In this document: in pieces, positions 57,301-64,000 of the stretch
Layout: each line of letters starts with the position of its first letter
Numbering within the stretch: the stretch's first letter is position 1
Origin: CAYNRE01 sp964399535
GTDB lineage: Bacteria; Planctomycetota; Planctomycetia; Pirellulales; CAYNRE01
Reading direction: 5' to 3'
DNA: 64,000 nucleotides
NCBI GenBank assembly: GCA_964399535.1
Contig: CAYNRE010000071.1
Span: 310,001 to 374,000 of the forward strand
Notes under the pieces: generated by a model
What the model saw: only the letters and a program-made list of their open reading frames with translations
The model's database searches: none
What the model was told of the DNA's origin: nothing
Position numbers and translations under genes: made by a program

Positions 57301-60300
57301 CGCCGGCCAGGACCTGTTCGTCGGCCAGGGGCCGTTCCAACCGGTTTGGCGACAGCGACTCGACAGGCGCTGCCGTGGGCCAGGCCACGTCCGGAAAGTC
57401 GACGTTCCGTATCGCCGGCCAATCGTCCGTGTTCAGCTCTTTACTTATCTGCGAGGTCGGATCGATGTCGGCAATCGAGAAGAACAGCAGCTTTTGTGGA
57501 TCGTCGATTTCGGCGACCAAAGTGTCCCCTGCGGCTGACGCCCCCGCGACGCTCAGGCTGACGTGGGGCTTTGGATACACGGCCGGATCAGCGCCGGTCT
57601 GCCAGAGCGGGATCACGTAGCCGATCGCTTGCAGCTCAAACACGTTGTCATTCTTGACTTGATCGATGACATCATGTCCCCAGCGTCCGTCGACGGGGAT
57701 GATTTTCGAATGGAATTGAATCGACTCGACGAATCCGCGCGCGATTTCGCCCCCACCCAGATCGGGATAGGAACGGCGGGGCTGGAGGATCTCGACGTAC
57801 TCGCGCACCTTGCGCAACACAGGGCGCCCAGCAAGATGGTCTTGGCTCCCCACGTCCAGCGTGCCGTCATCCTTCCATAGCGGACGAAACTGGATCGACG
57901 TTCCGACCGTTCGTTCGTAGATGACGACGTGCTTGGCATAGTTCCAGTAGCCGGCGATTCGCCCGCGCCGTTCGACGCTGTAGAAAAACGTGCGCCCCAT
58001 TGCGGTGTCGGAGTAGATCGTGGTCAAGCCGTTCTGAAACACCGCCTTCTGATGCCCCCAGCCTCCCAAGGCCGAGAAGGCTGGCCGATTGAGTTCGCCG
58101 GCAGTCGACAACCTGCGTTCCGGTCGGAGTACGAAAGGATCGTATTGGGCCTTGAACTCAAAACCCCACAGCGCGCCACCTTCGAGCTTTGGCATCCTAT
58201 TGGCCGAGGGGGCAGGCGGAGCTTCGCCGGTAGTCGGATCCTGCATGATCTGCGTGGGATCGCGCAGCAAGTAGCTGACGCCCGAGGTCAGGGAGAGAGT
58301 CGACGACAGGCTGCCCACCCAGGGTTGATAGATTCCTAATCGGGAACTGTAAGCCTGATACTGCCGGGACCAACGATAATTGAGAAACGCGAAAATCTGG
58401 TCGCGTAGCGGCAGGTAGTCGATCTCTCGATTGTCGACATCTTTGCCAAGAATCCGCGACACGCGCGGGGGGAGCGACTTGGCGACGTTGCCCAACCGGG
58501 CCGATAACTCGGCCAGTCGCAACCCGTCGGCTCGCACGCTGCAAACGAGTCCGTAGAGCAACTCGAAATCGATGCTGTGGATGGCGGCCCCGGGGGCGCG
58601 TTGCCCGGGATATCCGAGGATGCGCCGCAGGTTCCAAGTCGCTTCGACGAAGTTCTGCTTGAAGAACGAGGCATCAAGTTCAAACCGTGTCAGTGGCCCC
58701 AAACGAAATTGCGCCGGTTTGCCTTCGACAGCATCGACACCGTCATGTTTCTCCATCGACTCGCCGACGGCCTGTGGTGGAAAGGCCATCTGAAATCCCT
58801 CGGTCGCTCCTCCCAGTTCCCAAGAAGCTCCCTCAAAGCCTTCAGCCGACCAATTTCCAACTTCCAAATTGCCGTCGACCCCGCCGATGCCCAATAGCTG
58901 GGGGGCCAAGACCATGGCGACTAAAAATGGCTGCCGATCAATAATCACCAATGGCAACTTCTCGCTGGCGGCCGGCGTGACGCCCGACTTCCACTGGAAC
59001 AGCTGCAGGGCAACGCGTTGCGACTGGCTCCGCGCCGTGCTCTCGCGCAGACGCATCAGAAACTGTGTAGTCGGCAACGTCTTGTCCGTCGCCGGGATGA
59101 CCAGGGCCGTTTCTCGGACAAAGCGGCGACTGACCGCCGTAGGCGAGGGATCCCAAGGACCGCGCGACACCGGCTCGACTACGTCGATGGGATCAAATGG
59201 CTCATCAGGCAGGCCGTCTTGGCCTCCGGGCAATGCCCGATCGACGCGCAGCTGCATCTCGACGACTGCCGTGGGAACGTCCGGGCTCCAGTTGCCGCGC
59301 GCGTCGCGCCAACCGAGCATCACCAGGCTTCGCTGCCTGCTGGCGACGGCCTCGTCGGGGAAGCCGCGATTCTTGGTCGGTACCCCGCCGACATCGAGAT
59401 GTTGGTCGAAATAGTTGGCTGGTAGGTCTTCCAGCGGCGGCGCGAAACCGATATCGAGCGCTCCCATCCGCAGCCATTGTAACTGCCGCATCGGCGAAGC
59501 TGTGCCACCAGGCTGGTCGGGATAGCGCCGTGTCAGCTGCAGAGCGAAGCCACAGCAGACGCTGTCGGCCGCCGAATCGGGATCTTGTTTCGGGAACAAA
59601 GCCGGAATCTGATCGAGCACACAATCCATCGCCAACACGCCAGGCCGCAATGAAGTTGACGGCACTTCCGGATAGCGATAGAAATCTTGCCGCAAAAGCC
59701 CCGGCAGCCAAATCCGGTACTTGTATTTCTTGTCTTCGGATTCCGGGGCCGGCTCGGCGACAAAGGCAGCGCGAAACCGCAATTGCCCCGACCGTGCGAG
59801 CGCGTCGACCGACAACATGGTCTGCTCGCTCAAACTGTCGCTGACGTCGAACGTGAACGTCCATCGGCGTCGGTATTCGACATCCGAGGGTTGCTGGTTA
59901 TTCGGATCGTTCCAAGTGGTCGAGGGATCCCAACTCCGCGCGTCGAACTGCGGAATGCCGGAAACAGGGCGACCGTCGAGGACCGTCTGCAGCGAACTGA
60001 GGTATCGCACTGCGGCCCTGTTGTAGGCCTCCAGCGCTGCGACCGTCGGCACGCCTTGCACACGCACGATCCAGGCGTTCTGGTGAGGATTGATGCTTCC
60101 GTCTTGATCCAATGCAGCGTGGGTTTGCACCAGCCACAGCGGGCGATCCCCATCCAAGTCGGCGCGGCGGATCATCTCCCGGGGAAGCGACAACGACATC
60201 TGCCCAGCGAGCAGTCCCTGATTCTGGGCAAAAGACAGAGGAACTTCTTGTCGCATCCGTACCACGATTGGAGCACTGTCCGGCTTCTGAGGCACAGCCA

Positions 60301-60892
60301 GTTGCTCGTCCAGGTTTTCGAGACTCTCTACGTGAGAGGCAGGCTGCGCGCCCAGAGCGAACTCAAATTGCCCCAGCAGGCCCTGGGAGGGATCTAATCC
60401 CAGAGTCTTGTAAAGCGGCGCCGGCAGCGACGCACTAAGGGTGCGTCGCTGCCCTCGAAGATCCGTATTAATGTCGAACTGAGCCGTCCATTGCGGCTGG
60501 TGAATGGCTAGCAACTCCCACACCAGCTGATCCCTCGTGGCATGCAGTTTTCCTTCGACCCATAACGGACTTTGAACGGCCAAATAGCCGCGCAGCTGAC
60601 CGCGAAACTTCACCGTCTCGACCTTGCGCGTGCTCGGCGTCAGCTTGACGGTCAGGCTATTGGTCGACGAGGACTGACCGTCGGCTGTGGGAAGAAAGTC
60701 GAAGATCAAGTACTGCTCCGGCCTGCCGGGCGCGGGCAGAAGAATCCGCGACAGCGGGATCACGGCGTTGGTGGCCGGCAAGTTGAGCGTGCACTGCGGC
60801 TGGGGGCCTGGGGAAGATTCGATCTCAGCAACGCGCACGCCCCCCGCGCCGTAACCTAGCAAAGGATATTTCATGTTCATCACTTTATTCAC
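54344..60892 (-). CDS. Giant protein (2182 aa) with central helical region
   Basis: Three parts: residues 1-1235 beta-rich, no known domain; about 1240-1715 almost entirely helical with long amphipathic stretches (KIVKDRLQELQTKVDDISKL and neighbours) that could form coiled coils or a tape-measure-like rod; about 1780-2170 Gly-rich hydrophobic beta-type sequence (TIFILGGGGWIDVRG; GAALAISFGPIKGSVFAFFF), possibly lipid- or membrane-facing. No signal peptide. GTG 60892 overlaps the preceding stop (GTGA); ATGs at 60880 and 60874 are alternatives. Confidence 0.85.
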   Translation of the reverse strand: MNKVMNMKYPLLGYGAGGVRVAEIESSPGPQPQCTLNLPATNAVIPLSRILLPAPGRPEQYLIFDFLPTADGQSSSTNSLTVKLTPSTRKVETVKFRGQLRGYLAVQSPLWVEGKLHATRDQLVWELLAIHQPQWTAQFDINTDLRGQRRTLSASLPAPLYKTLGLDPSQGLLGQFEFALGAQPASHVESLENLDEQLAVPQKPDSAPIVVRMRQEVPLSFAQNQGLLAGQMSLSLPREMIRRADLDGDRPLWLVQTHAALDQDGSINPHQNAWIVRVQGVPTVAALEAYNRAAVRYLSSLQTVLDGRPVSGIPQFDARSWDPSTTWNDPNNQQPSDVEYRRRWTFTFDVSDSLSEQTMLSVDALARSGQLRFRAAFVAEPAPESEDKKYKYRIWLPGLLRQDFYRYPEVPSTSLRPGVLAMDCVLDQIPALFPKQDPDSAADSVCCGFALQLTRRYPDQPGGTASPMRQLQWLRMGALDIGFAPPLEDLPANYFDQHLDVGGVPTKNRGFPDEAVASRQRSLVMLGWRDARGNWSPDVPTAVVEMQLRVDRALPGGQDGLPDEPFDPIDVVEPVSRGPWDPSPTAVSRRFVRETALVIPATDKTLPTTQFLMRLRESTARSQSQRVALQLFQWKSGVTPAASEKLPLVIIDRQPFLVAMVLAPQLLGIGGVDGNLEVGNWSAEGFEGASWELGGATEGFQMAFPPQAVGESMEKHDGVDAVEGKPAQFRLGPLTRFELDASFFKQNFVEATWNLRRILGYPGQRAPGAAIHSIDFELLYGLVCSVRADGLRLAELSARLGNVAKSLPPRVSRILGKDVDNREIDYLPLRDQIFAFLNYRWSRQYQAYSSRLGIYQPWVGSLSSTLSLTSGVSYLLRDPTQIMQDPTTGEAPPAPSANRMPKLEGGALWGFEFKAQYDPFVLRPERRLSTAGELNRPAFSALGGWGHQKAVFQNGLTTIYSDTAMGRTFFYSVERRGRIAGYWNYAKHVVIYERTVGTSIQFRPLWKDDGTLDVGSQDHLAGRPVLRKVREYVEILQPRRSYPDLGGGEIARGFVESIQFHSKIIPVDGRWGHDVIDQVKNDNVFELQAIGYVIPLWQTGADPAVYPKPHVSLSVAGASAAGDTLVAEIDDPQKLLFFSIADIDPTSQISKELNTDDWPAIRNVDFPDVAWPTAAPVESLSPNRLERPLADEQVLAGGYEQFSYQIVAAKPVNVVANRTEKAVGAMLRNVTMVRANPLSEASAGTQSQERAQAATARARTAEAGSTFAQIDAILQQNLAAAGTRKQVLDAIGRINTAVTEAADAYQQVFPKESTGQPVAMITPRDFPTLMAKSIERWHKQSSQVITQEFEDRLSKRIAQLTSSSDPAKARSLATSYVRESWDILQLAAPGVDTGMNELLGKLNRVVAIPQEIIHHIEIQLTELQAAFEAMLSFSLPDVVPPQDIVDQLVALVDAALRQIQAVVARFVGQAVGALAKHFDVALATDCRKMAEDVDKQLNDWRTKLVAIFSHGADEILDAFDEVWNQLANLEQVLQTTIKIVKDRLQELQTKVDDISKLAVGAGDALESILNVKKPLDDLVAEIARCDVAKLGEVVSKAVDDYKKQVNKLKSLADVVDTSGLIKQLNTASGLLGTIKAADLGGKIKDTVKNWEQDVNNAFDKALQSGDLGALARDIRNTLGSVRGQFDGIIDGLAQPLAAKFPAGVVQEAGNVLRMVRAFGDSPIVQGMEFTRKQLAYFYDPAKALKGVPIDMSPAVALVNRAGNQLKAMGVSLPSGKLLDQVLPAADDFMRQIDLGKMLPDFAGMNLSNLLPDLKAPAGLKDKVKITQDFDKQSGRGWVQADIRIPIAGPSTLFDAASLKVSLRQVLFTAVVRIESGLSGSPKRTQHGSLKAHWDLTLGGTALVTFLDTELTFDESGKTHFSLDPTKVELNGVLSMLSDVMKAVSDPSSGFTLRIKEENGLPVGVEAILNIPLPDMTFGVCALSNLRFGAELSLVAIPEFAITLRVHVAEKATPFSLTIFILGGGGWIDVRGRYLPGSARIVTTASLGLAAGAALAISFGPIKGSVFAFFFVEGELNFDSARSGGAQLTIRIGLILGGNVDVCGLVTVTIRLLLELEYTGDTGTLIGHGYLSVRIKVCFFLTISYSAGVEKRFAGSGGQRQSTEAERQKRVADACDSHLERTA

Positions 60893-61764
60893 TCGTAAAC
60901 CGCTTTTGCGGATTGCAAGATCGACTCGGCTTCGTTGCGGTTCGTGGGGAACGCCGCCGTGTGGCCAAGGCTCACTACGGCGGATTTGATGGCCGTGACG
61001 AAATCGACCAACCGCTCAACAGTGGTAGGATTGATGTCGTGAAACAGAACGATCAAGTGATCGTAAGGGTGCTGCAGTGCTTGTTTCACGTTCGCATCAA
61101 GCTGCTTCAGTATGCGCGCGGCAACTTCTTGCCGTTTTTGGGCCAAGGTAAGTTTCTTTCCCGGCGGACGTTTCTTGTTCTCAGCATCCACGTTGCCCGT
61201 GATGTCGGCGTCCCGACTGTCGACGTTGACGCCGATGTGACGCAGGTGAAGTCGCTGGTAGGTCTCATTCATTCGTGCCTTCTGAGTATCGTTGCCGAAC
61301 GCCAGTCCGGTGGCGCGGACATACTCGGTCGGCCGCGTTGCGAGTTCGATGTCATGCATGGCCAGCCGCAGGTCAGATTCCAAGCCGTTGGCCGGGACCG
61401 GGGGCGCCAGCGGGACGATGGAATCAGCCGGCTCCATGACCCGGCAGCAGTGCGGGTAGTGATCCAACAAGCTGCCACTATGGATGGCAATGACATGACC
61501 GTCCTGCTGTGCCGCGACCACACTCGCCTTACCTCCGTTGGTCGACATTCGCAACCGCTGCAGCGGAAGGACCAGAGAATAGGCCGAACAGTTGGTGAAG
61601 TCTGTTTTGGGCCGCCGCTTCGTGGTGCAGGCACGTGTTTGTACGAAAAATGCCGCTTTGACCGCGGCACCGCTGTTGGCTGTCTTCAGCGCCTGAATGA
61701 TTCGATTGGTCCGCGCGGGGGCGGGGCCGTCGTCAAACGTCAACAGGATCGGTATGCTGGCCAC
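60889..61764 (-). CDS. NodB-type polysaccharide deacetylase-like protein
   Basis: 291-aa protein with the NodB hallmark LLTFDDGPAP at residues 7-16 (the two Asp), HVIAIHSGSLLDHYP as the His-containing metal motif (spacing wider than the usual H-x-x-x-H) and HLIVLFHDINPTTV near the C-terminus. Such enzymes remove acetyl groups from chitin-like or peptidoglycan sugars. It lacks a signal peptide, which is odd for that role. GTG start with GGGAG about 8 nt upstream. Overlaps the giant gene by 4 nt. Confidence 0.8.
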   Translation of the reverse strand: MASIPILLTFDDGPAPARTNRIIQALKTANSGAAVKAAFFVQTRACTTKRRPKTDFTNCSAYSLVLPLQRLRMSTNGGKASVVAAQQDGHVIAIHSGSLLDHYPHCCRVMEPADSIVPLAPPVPANGLESDLRLAMHDIELATRPTEYVRATGLAFGNDTQKARMNETYQRLHLRHIGVNVDSRDADITGNVDAENKKRPPGKKLTLAQKRQEVAARILKQLDANVKQALQHPYDHLIVLFHDINPTTVERLVDFVTAIKSAVVSLGHTAAFPTNRNEAESILQSAKAVYE

Positions 61765-61841
61765 TCACGATCTCCCTTAGATAGAAAATGACGGCCAAGC
61801 GGCTGCAAAATATCGTCGCGCACGCTGCTGGGAGAATGCGT

Positions 61842-62852
61842 CTAATCTCCTTGCTCCGGATTCGGTAGCTCCCGCACGAAGTAGCGAACCTGATCCACTT
61901 TTGGTGTCGGAAATGCGTAGTTGAGCGTCGTCGCTTTCTTCCCCTCACTGCCCAACAATCCCCAATACGCCGTCGGGTAGCGGTTGCGCGTCGCATCTAG
62001 CGGGCCCGAGACGACGATTACCACTTGGCCGTTCGGCAGGTTCAATTCGGCCGCCGGAAGTCCACCTATGACAAACCTTCCCTGATCGGCCGCTGATTTC
62101 GCCGCGATATCGGCACCAGCGGCCAATTCAGTCCACCCAGGTGCAGTTTGCAGAAAACTCACGATCGCGTCTGCATTCGCGGCAGTCGGAATCTCGTTGA
62201 TTCGGCAAGCAGAGGCGACGGCTTTAACGAACCCGCTCGCGTCCGACTTGTTGGTTGGCCAGGCTTTCTCGCACTCCTTTATTACAAGCTGGGCATTAAG
62301 TAGCGCATGACCATTCTCGGGGCTCAGTTGCTCATCGTCCTCGAAATGGTCGGGCCTTTCCTCAGGCTTGCCCAATAAAGCGTATGCAACATCCTTAAGC
62401 TTCTTCACCGTGACCTCGACGAACATGCCAACCAAAACGCTAACCGCTGCAAAAACATACGCCTGCGCCAGTGTATTGCGGGCCTCGACCGCCGCGTGAT
62501 CTTGCCCTGCGGGACTGAACAAACCCGCCTTGATCACCATCGTGATTGCCATCGCCAGTGCCGTTGCCTGGAATGGTAAGATCAAATACCAGGGCACCCA
62601 GCGGTTCTTGAGCTTGCCGACCCCCACGTAAGTCGCGAAGGAATTTAAGGCATGAATCAGCCCACCCAGGGCGCCTCCCGTGGCGACGATCAACAGAAAC
62701 GCAGCCGTGGTGAGCTGCTCCGGCACCGAAGACGACGAGAGCAGATAAATGAGCAGCCCGATTAATGTGAGAGTGGCCGCAATTAGTCCAATGGCCAACG
62801 ACCATATGGTGAAACCTGTGGCGTACTCGTCGCCAGCGCTTTTGCGGTTCAT
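61842..62852 (-). CDS. Four-TM protein with inactive-looking NlpC/papain-like domain
   Basis: 336 aa. TM helices about 15-39, 47-68, 85-107 and 127-147, then a charged linker and a C-terminal domain from ~178 (HALLNAQLVIKECEKAW onward; GRFVIGG; NGQVVIVVSG; RYPTAYWGLLG; QVRYFVREL). Alignment by eye with the pseudogene at 46472 shows its Cys replaced (SDASGF versus GDCNAF) and its His replaced (NGQV versus HGHL), so catalysis is unlikely. GGAGGT precedes the ATG. Probably a membrane partner of the SIR2 protein 41 bp upstream. Confidence 0.75.
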   Translation of the reverse strand: MNRKSAGDEYATGFTIWSLAIGLIAATLTLIGLLIYLLSSSSVPEQLTTAAFLLIVATGGALGGLIHALNSFATYVGVGKLKNRWVPWYLILPFQATALAMAITMVIKAGLFSPAGQDHAAVEARNTLAQAYVFAAVSVLVGMFVEVTVKKLKDVAYALLGKPEERPDHFEDDEQLSPENGHALLNAQLVIKECEKAWPTNKSDASGFVKAVASACRINEIPTAANADAIVSFLQTAPGWTELAAGADIAAKSAADQGRFVIGGLPAAELNLPNGQVVIVVSGPLDATRNRYPTAYWGLLGSEGKKATTLNYAFPTPKVDQVRYFVRELPNPEQGD

Positions 62853-62893
62853 ATTACCTCCACGACCAAGATGATTGCGATCGTTTGCGACGA

Positions 62894-64000
62894 TTACCGG
62901 CAGCGAAAATCAGGCGGTGACGTAACTTTGGCCGGATCCGCCAAGTCGAGTTCGAGGCGCGTGTACGGCTCATCGAAAACCTCGATGCCAACAGTAAACG
63001 CGCCCCATGCGCGAAGCTTGAGCACTGCACGATTGTCCCGAGACTGAACGTCTTGGACATCGGGCACAAACGTTGGATGAAGATGAAAACGAACCCTGCC
63101 GCGCAATGTCCGGTTTAAACCCGTAACCGGTTTCACTTCGATGCGCAGGTCAAACCATGTCGGCGACTCAGTCGGGGAGGGCGAAATACTTTTTATTTCC
63201 TCCGTTGCTTTGCGATCTCCAGTAACCGTTGCGGTCAACTGCAAGCCATTATCCATGTCTTTGCCACCCCAACGTCCCTTTTGCGGATCAGAACTTGGCG
63301 AAACCGGCGGAGGTATCATCGCCGCGCCCGGTGCCGGGGGGCCGACGTCGTCAGGACCTCCCGAAGGCACCCATCCTCCGACTTTGTCGGGACCGTTCAG
63401 GAATTGCAGGATATTGCCCAATTGCTCATGGTCGCCTTCCACCGGATAAAACACCGGTTCGATTCCATAGAGCGACACAAAACGATATCGCGCCATCGAT
63501 TCGCTGGTGTCATTCCAAGTGGTCAATCCCAGGATCGCGAAATGCCGGATCGATCCGGCGCCGAGCGCAAGCTTGGTTTGACGAAGAATGTGGTTTAACG
63601 CAGGATCGTTGAGCGAGAAACCGACAAAGACCACGGTTTGTGTGGCGAAGATGCTGATCAACTTCTGAGCGATGCTGTTCGTTACCTGATAGCGATTCGT
63701 GTAATCGCGGTCGGTGAGAATAATATTGGCTGGATCGTTGTATCGCCCGTGTAAATGGACCACGCAACTATCATATTGCGGGTCTTGCAGTCGAAACAAA
63801 AACTCGGACACATCCGAGTCGTTCGACCAATCGACGACCGTTGGCATCAACTGCGTCTTACGTAGTAGAGCTTCTTCCAGAAGACAATCGAAGTTCGTAG
63901 TCAGGTAATGCTTGAAGGGTAAGCCAACTACCCGATCAACCATTGGCGTGCCATTCAGCGTGCGCTTTGGACGGAACGTTTCTCGCAGTAGCGCGAAATA
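62894..64000 (-). CDS. SIR2-like protein with C-terminal pYEATS domain (5' end beyond window)
   Basis: At least 368 codons; the frame is open to the window edge, so the start is missing. SIR2_2-type NAD-binding fold: HYLTTNFDCLLEEA, VVHLHGRYNDP with the His equivalent, VVFVGFSLNDPALNHIL. A Pro/Gly linker follows, then GRVRFHLHPTFVPDV and LRAWGAFTVGIEV...LELDLAD, the signature of the prokaryotic YEATS (pYEATS) domain. SIR2 proteins of this class are NAD-depleting effectors in bacterial conflict systems, and pYEATS is known as their partner domain. Upstream end and full architecture cannot be seen. Confidence 0.8.
   Translation of the reverse strand, partial: YFALLRETFRPKRTLNGTPMVDRVVGLPFKHYLTTNFDCLLEEALLRKTQLMPTVVDWSNDSDVSEFLFRLQDPQYDSCVVHLHGRYNDPANIILTDRDYTNRYQVTNSIAQKLISIFATQTVVFVGFSLNDPALNHILRQTKLALGAGSIRHFAILGLTTWNDTSESMARYRFVSLYGIEPVFYPVEGDHEQLGNILQFLNGPDKVGGWVPSGGPDDVGPPAPGAAMIPPPVSPSSDPQKGRWGGKDMDNGLQLTATVTGDRKATEEIKSISPSPTESPTWFDLRIEVKPVTGLNRTLRGRVRFHLHPTFVPDVQDVQSRDNRAVLKLRAWGAFTVGIEVFDEPYTRLELDLADPAKVTSPPDFRCR

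Overview
The window reads as a high-GC bacterial accessory replicon or large integrated element, most probably from a planctomycete. The evidence is very long unannotatable genes, several small proteins of a type I associate with planctomycete genomes, an RPA-type plasmid initiator with iterons, and extensive HME-RND metal resistance. Taxonomy is inference from protein style, not from a marker gene.

Layout. (1) 0-6 kb, replicon backbone: a Ser/Thr kinase, a small unknown gene, a ParA/ribbon-helix-helix partition pair, an iteron origin with a GATC-rich AT tract, and the replication initiator. (2) 6-11.5 kb, cargo: a DUF2726 protein, an overlapping GT-A transferase / alpha-beta hydrolase / left-handed beta-helix acyltransferase cassette, a complete IS630-type element with both inverted repeats, and a one-TM unknown protein. 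(3) 11.5-14.1 kb: about 1 kb of non-coding DNA packed with perfect short hairpins (several GNRA-capped), directly upstream of a basic 229-aa protein of unknown function. This is the best candidate here for a previously undescribed RNA-protein element. (4) 14.2-18.4 kb: tyrosine recombinase, ArdC-like antirestriction metalloprotease, a PIN toxin-antitoxin pair beside a second PIN remnant, and small conserved unknowns. (5) 18.9-44.8 kb, metal resistance: fragments of a decayed efflux operon, then a minus-strand operon (TolC-like channel, Cys-rich secreted protein, CusB, CusA, a formyltransferase overlapping cusA by ATGA, a YHS protein, a methyltransferase). Divergent from it is a plus-strand operon (Cys/His-rich protein, adaptor, CzcA pump, metal-motif lipoprotein, thioredoxin-like protein, MacB-type ABC transporter, Zn/Cd P-type ATPase, CzcC channel, phosphoesterase, beta-barrel). 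(6) 44.8-46.5 kb: non-coding graveyard with three degenerate copies of a W-x-x-L-P peptide, an 18-bp direct repeat and tRNA/tmRNA 3'-end-like sequences that look like attachment-site scars. (7) 46.5-64 kb: one minus-strand operon encoding a SIR2-pYEATS protein (cut by the window edge), a four-TM protein with a dead-looking papain/NlpC-like domain, a NodB-type deacetylase, two giant proteins of 2182 and 2442 aa, and a decayed catalytic-looking paralogue of the NlpC-like domain.

How it fits together: replication, partition, antirestriction, toxin-antitoxin and recombinase genes would maintain and move the element. The two divergent efflux operons would expel copper/silver-type and zinc/cadmium/cobalt-type ions. 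The SIR2-giant-protein operon looks like an uncharacterised conflict or envelope system. Similarity calls are from recognised motifs only; no database search was possible.
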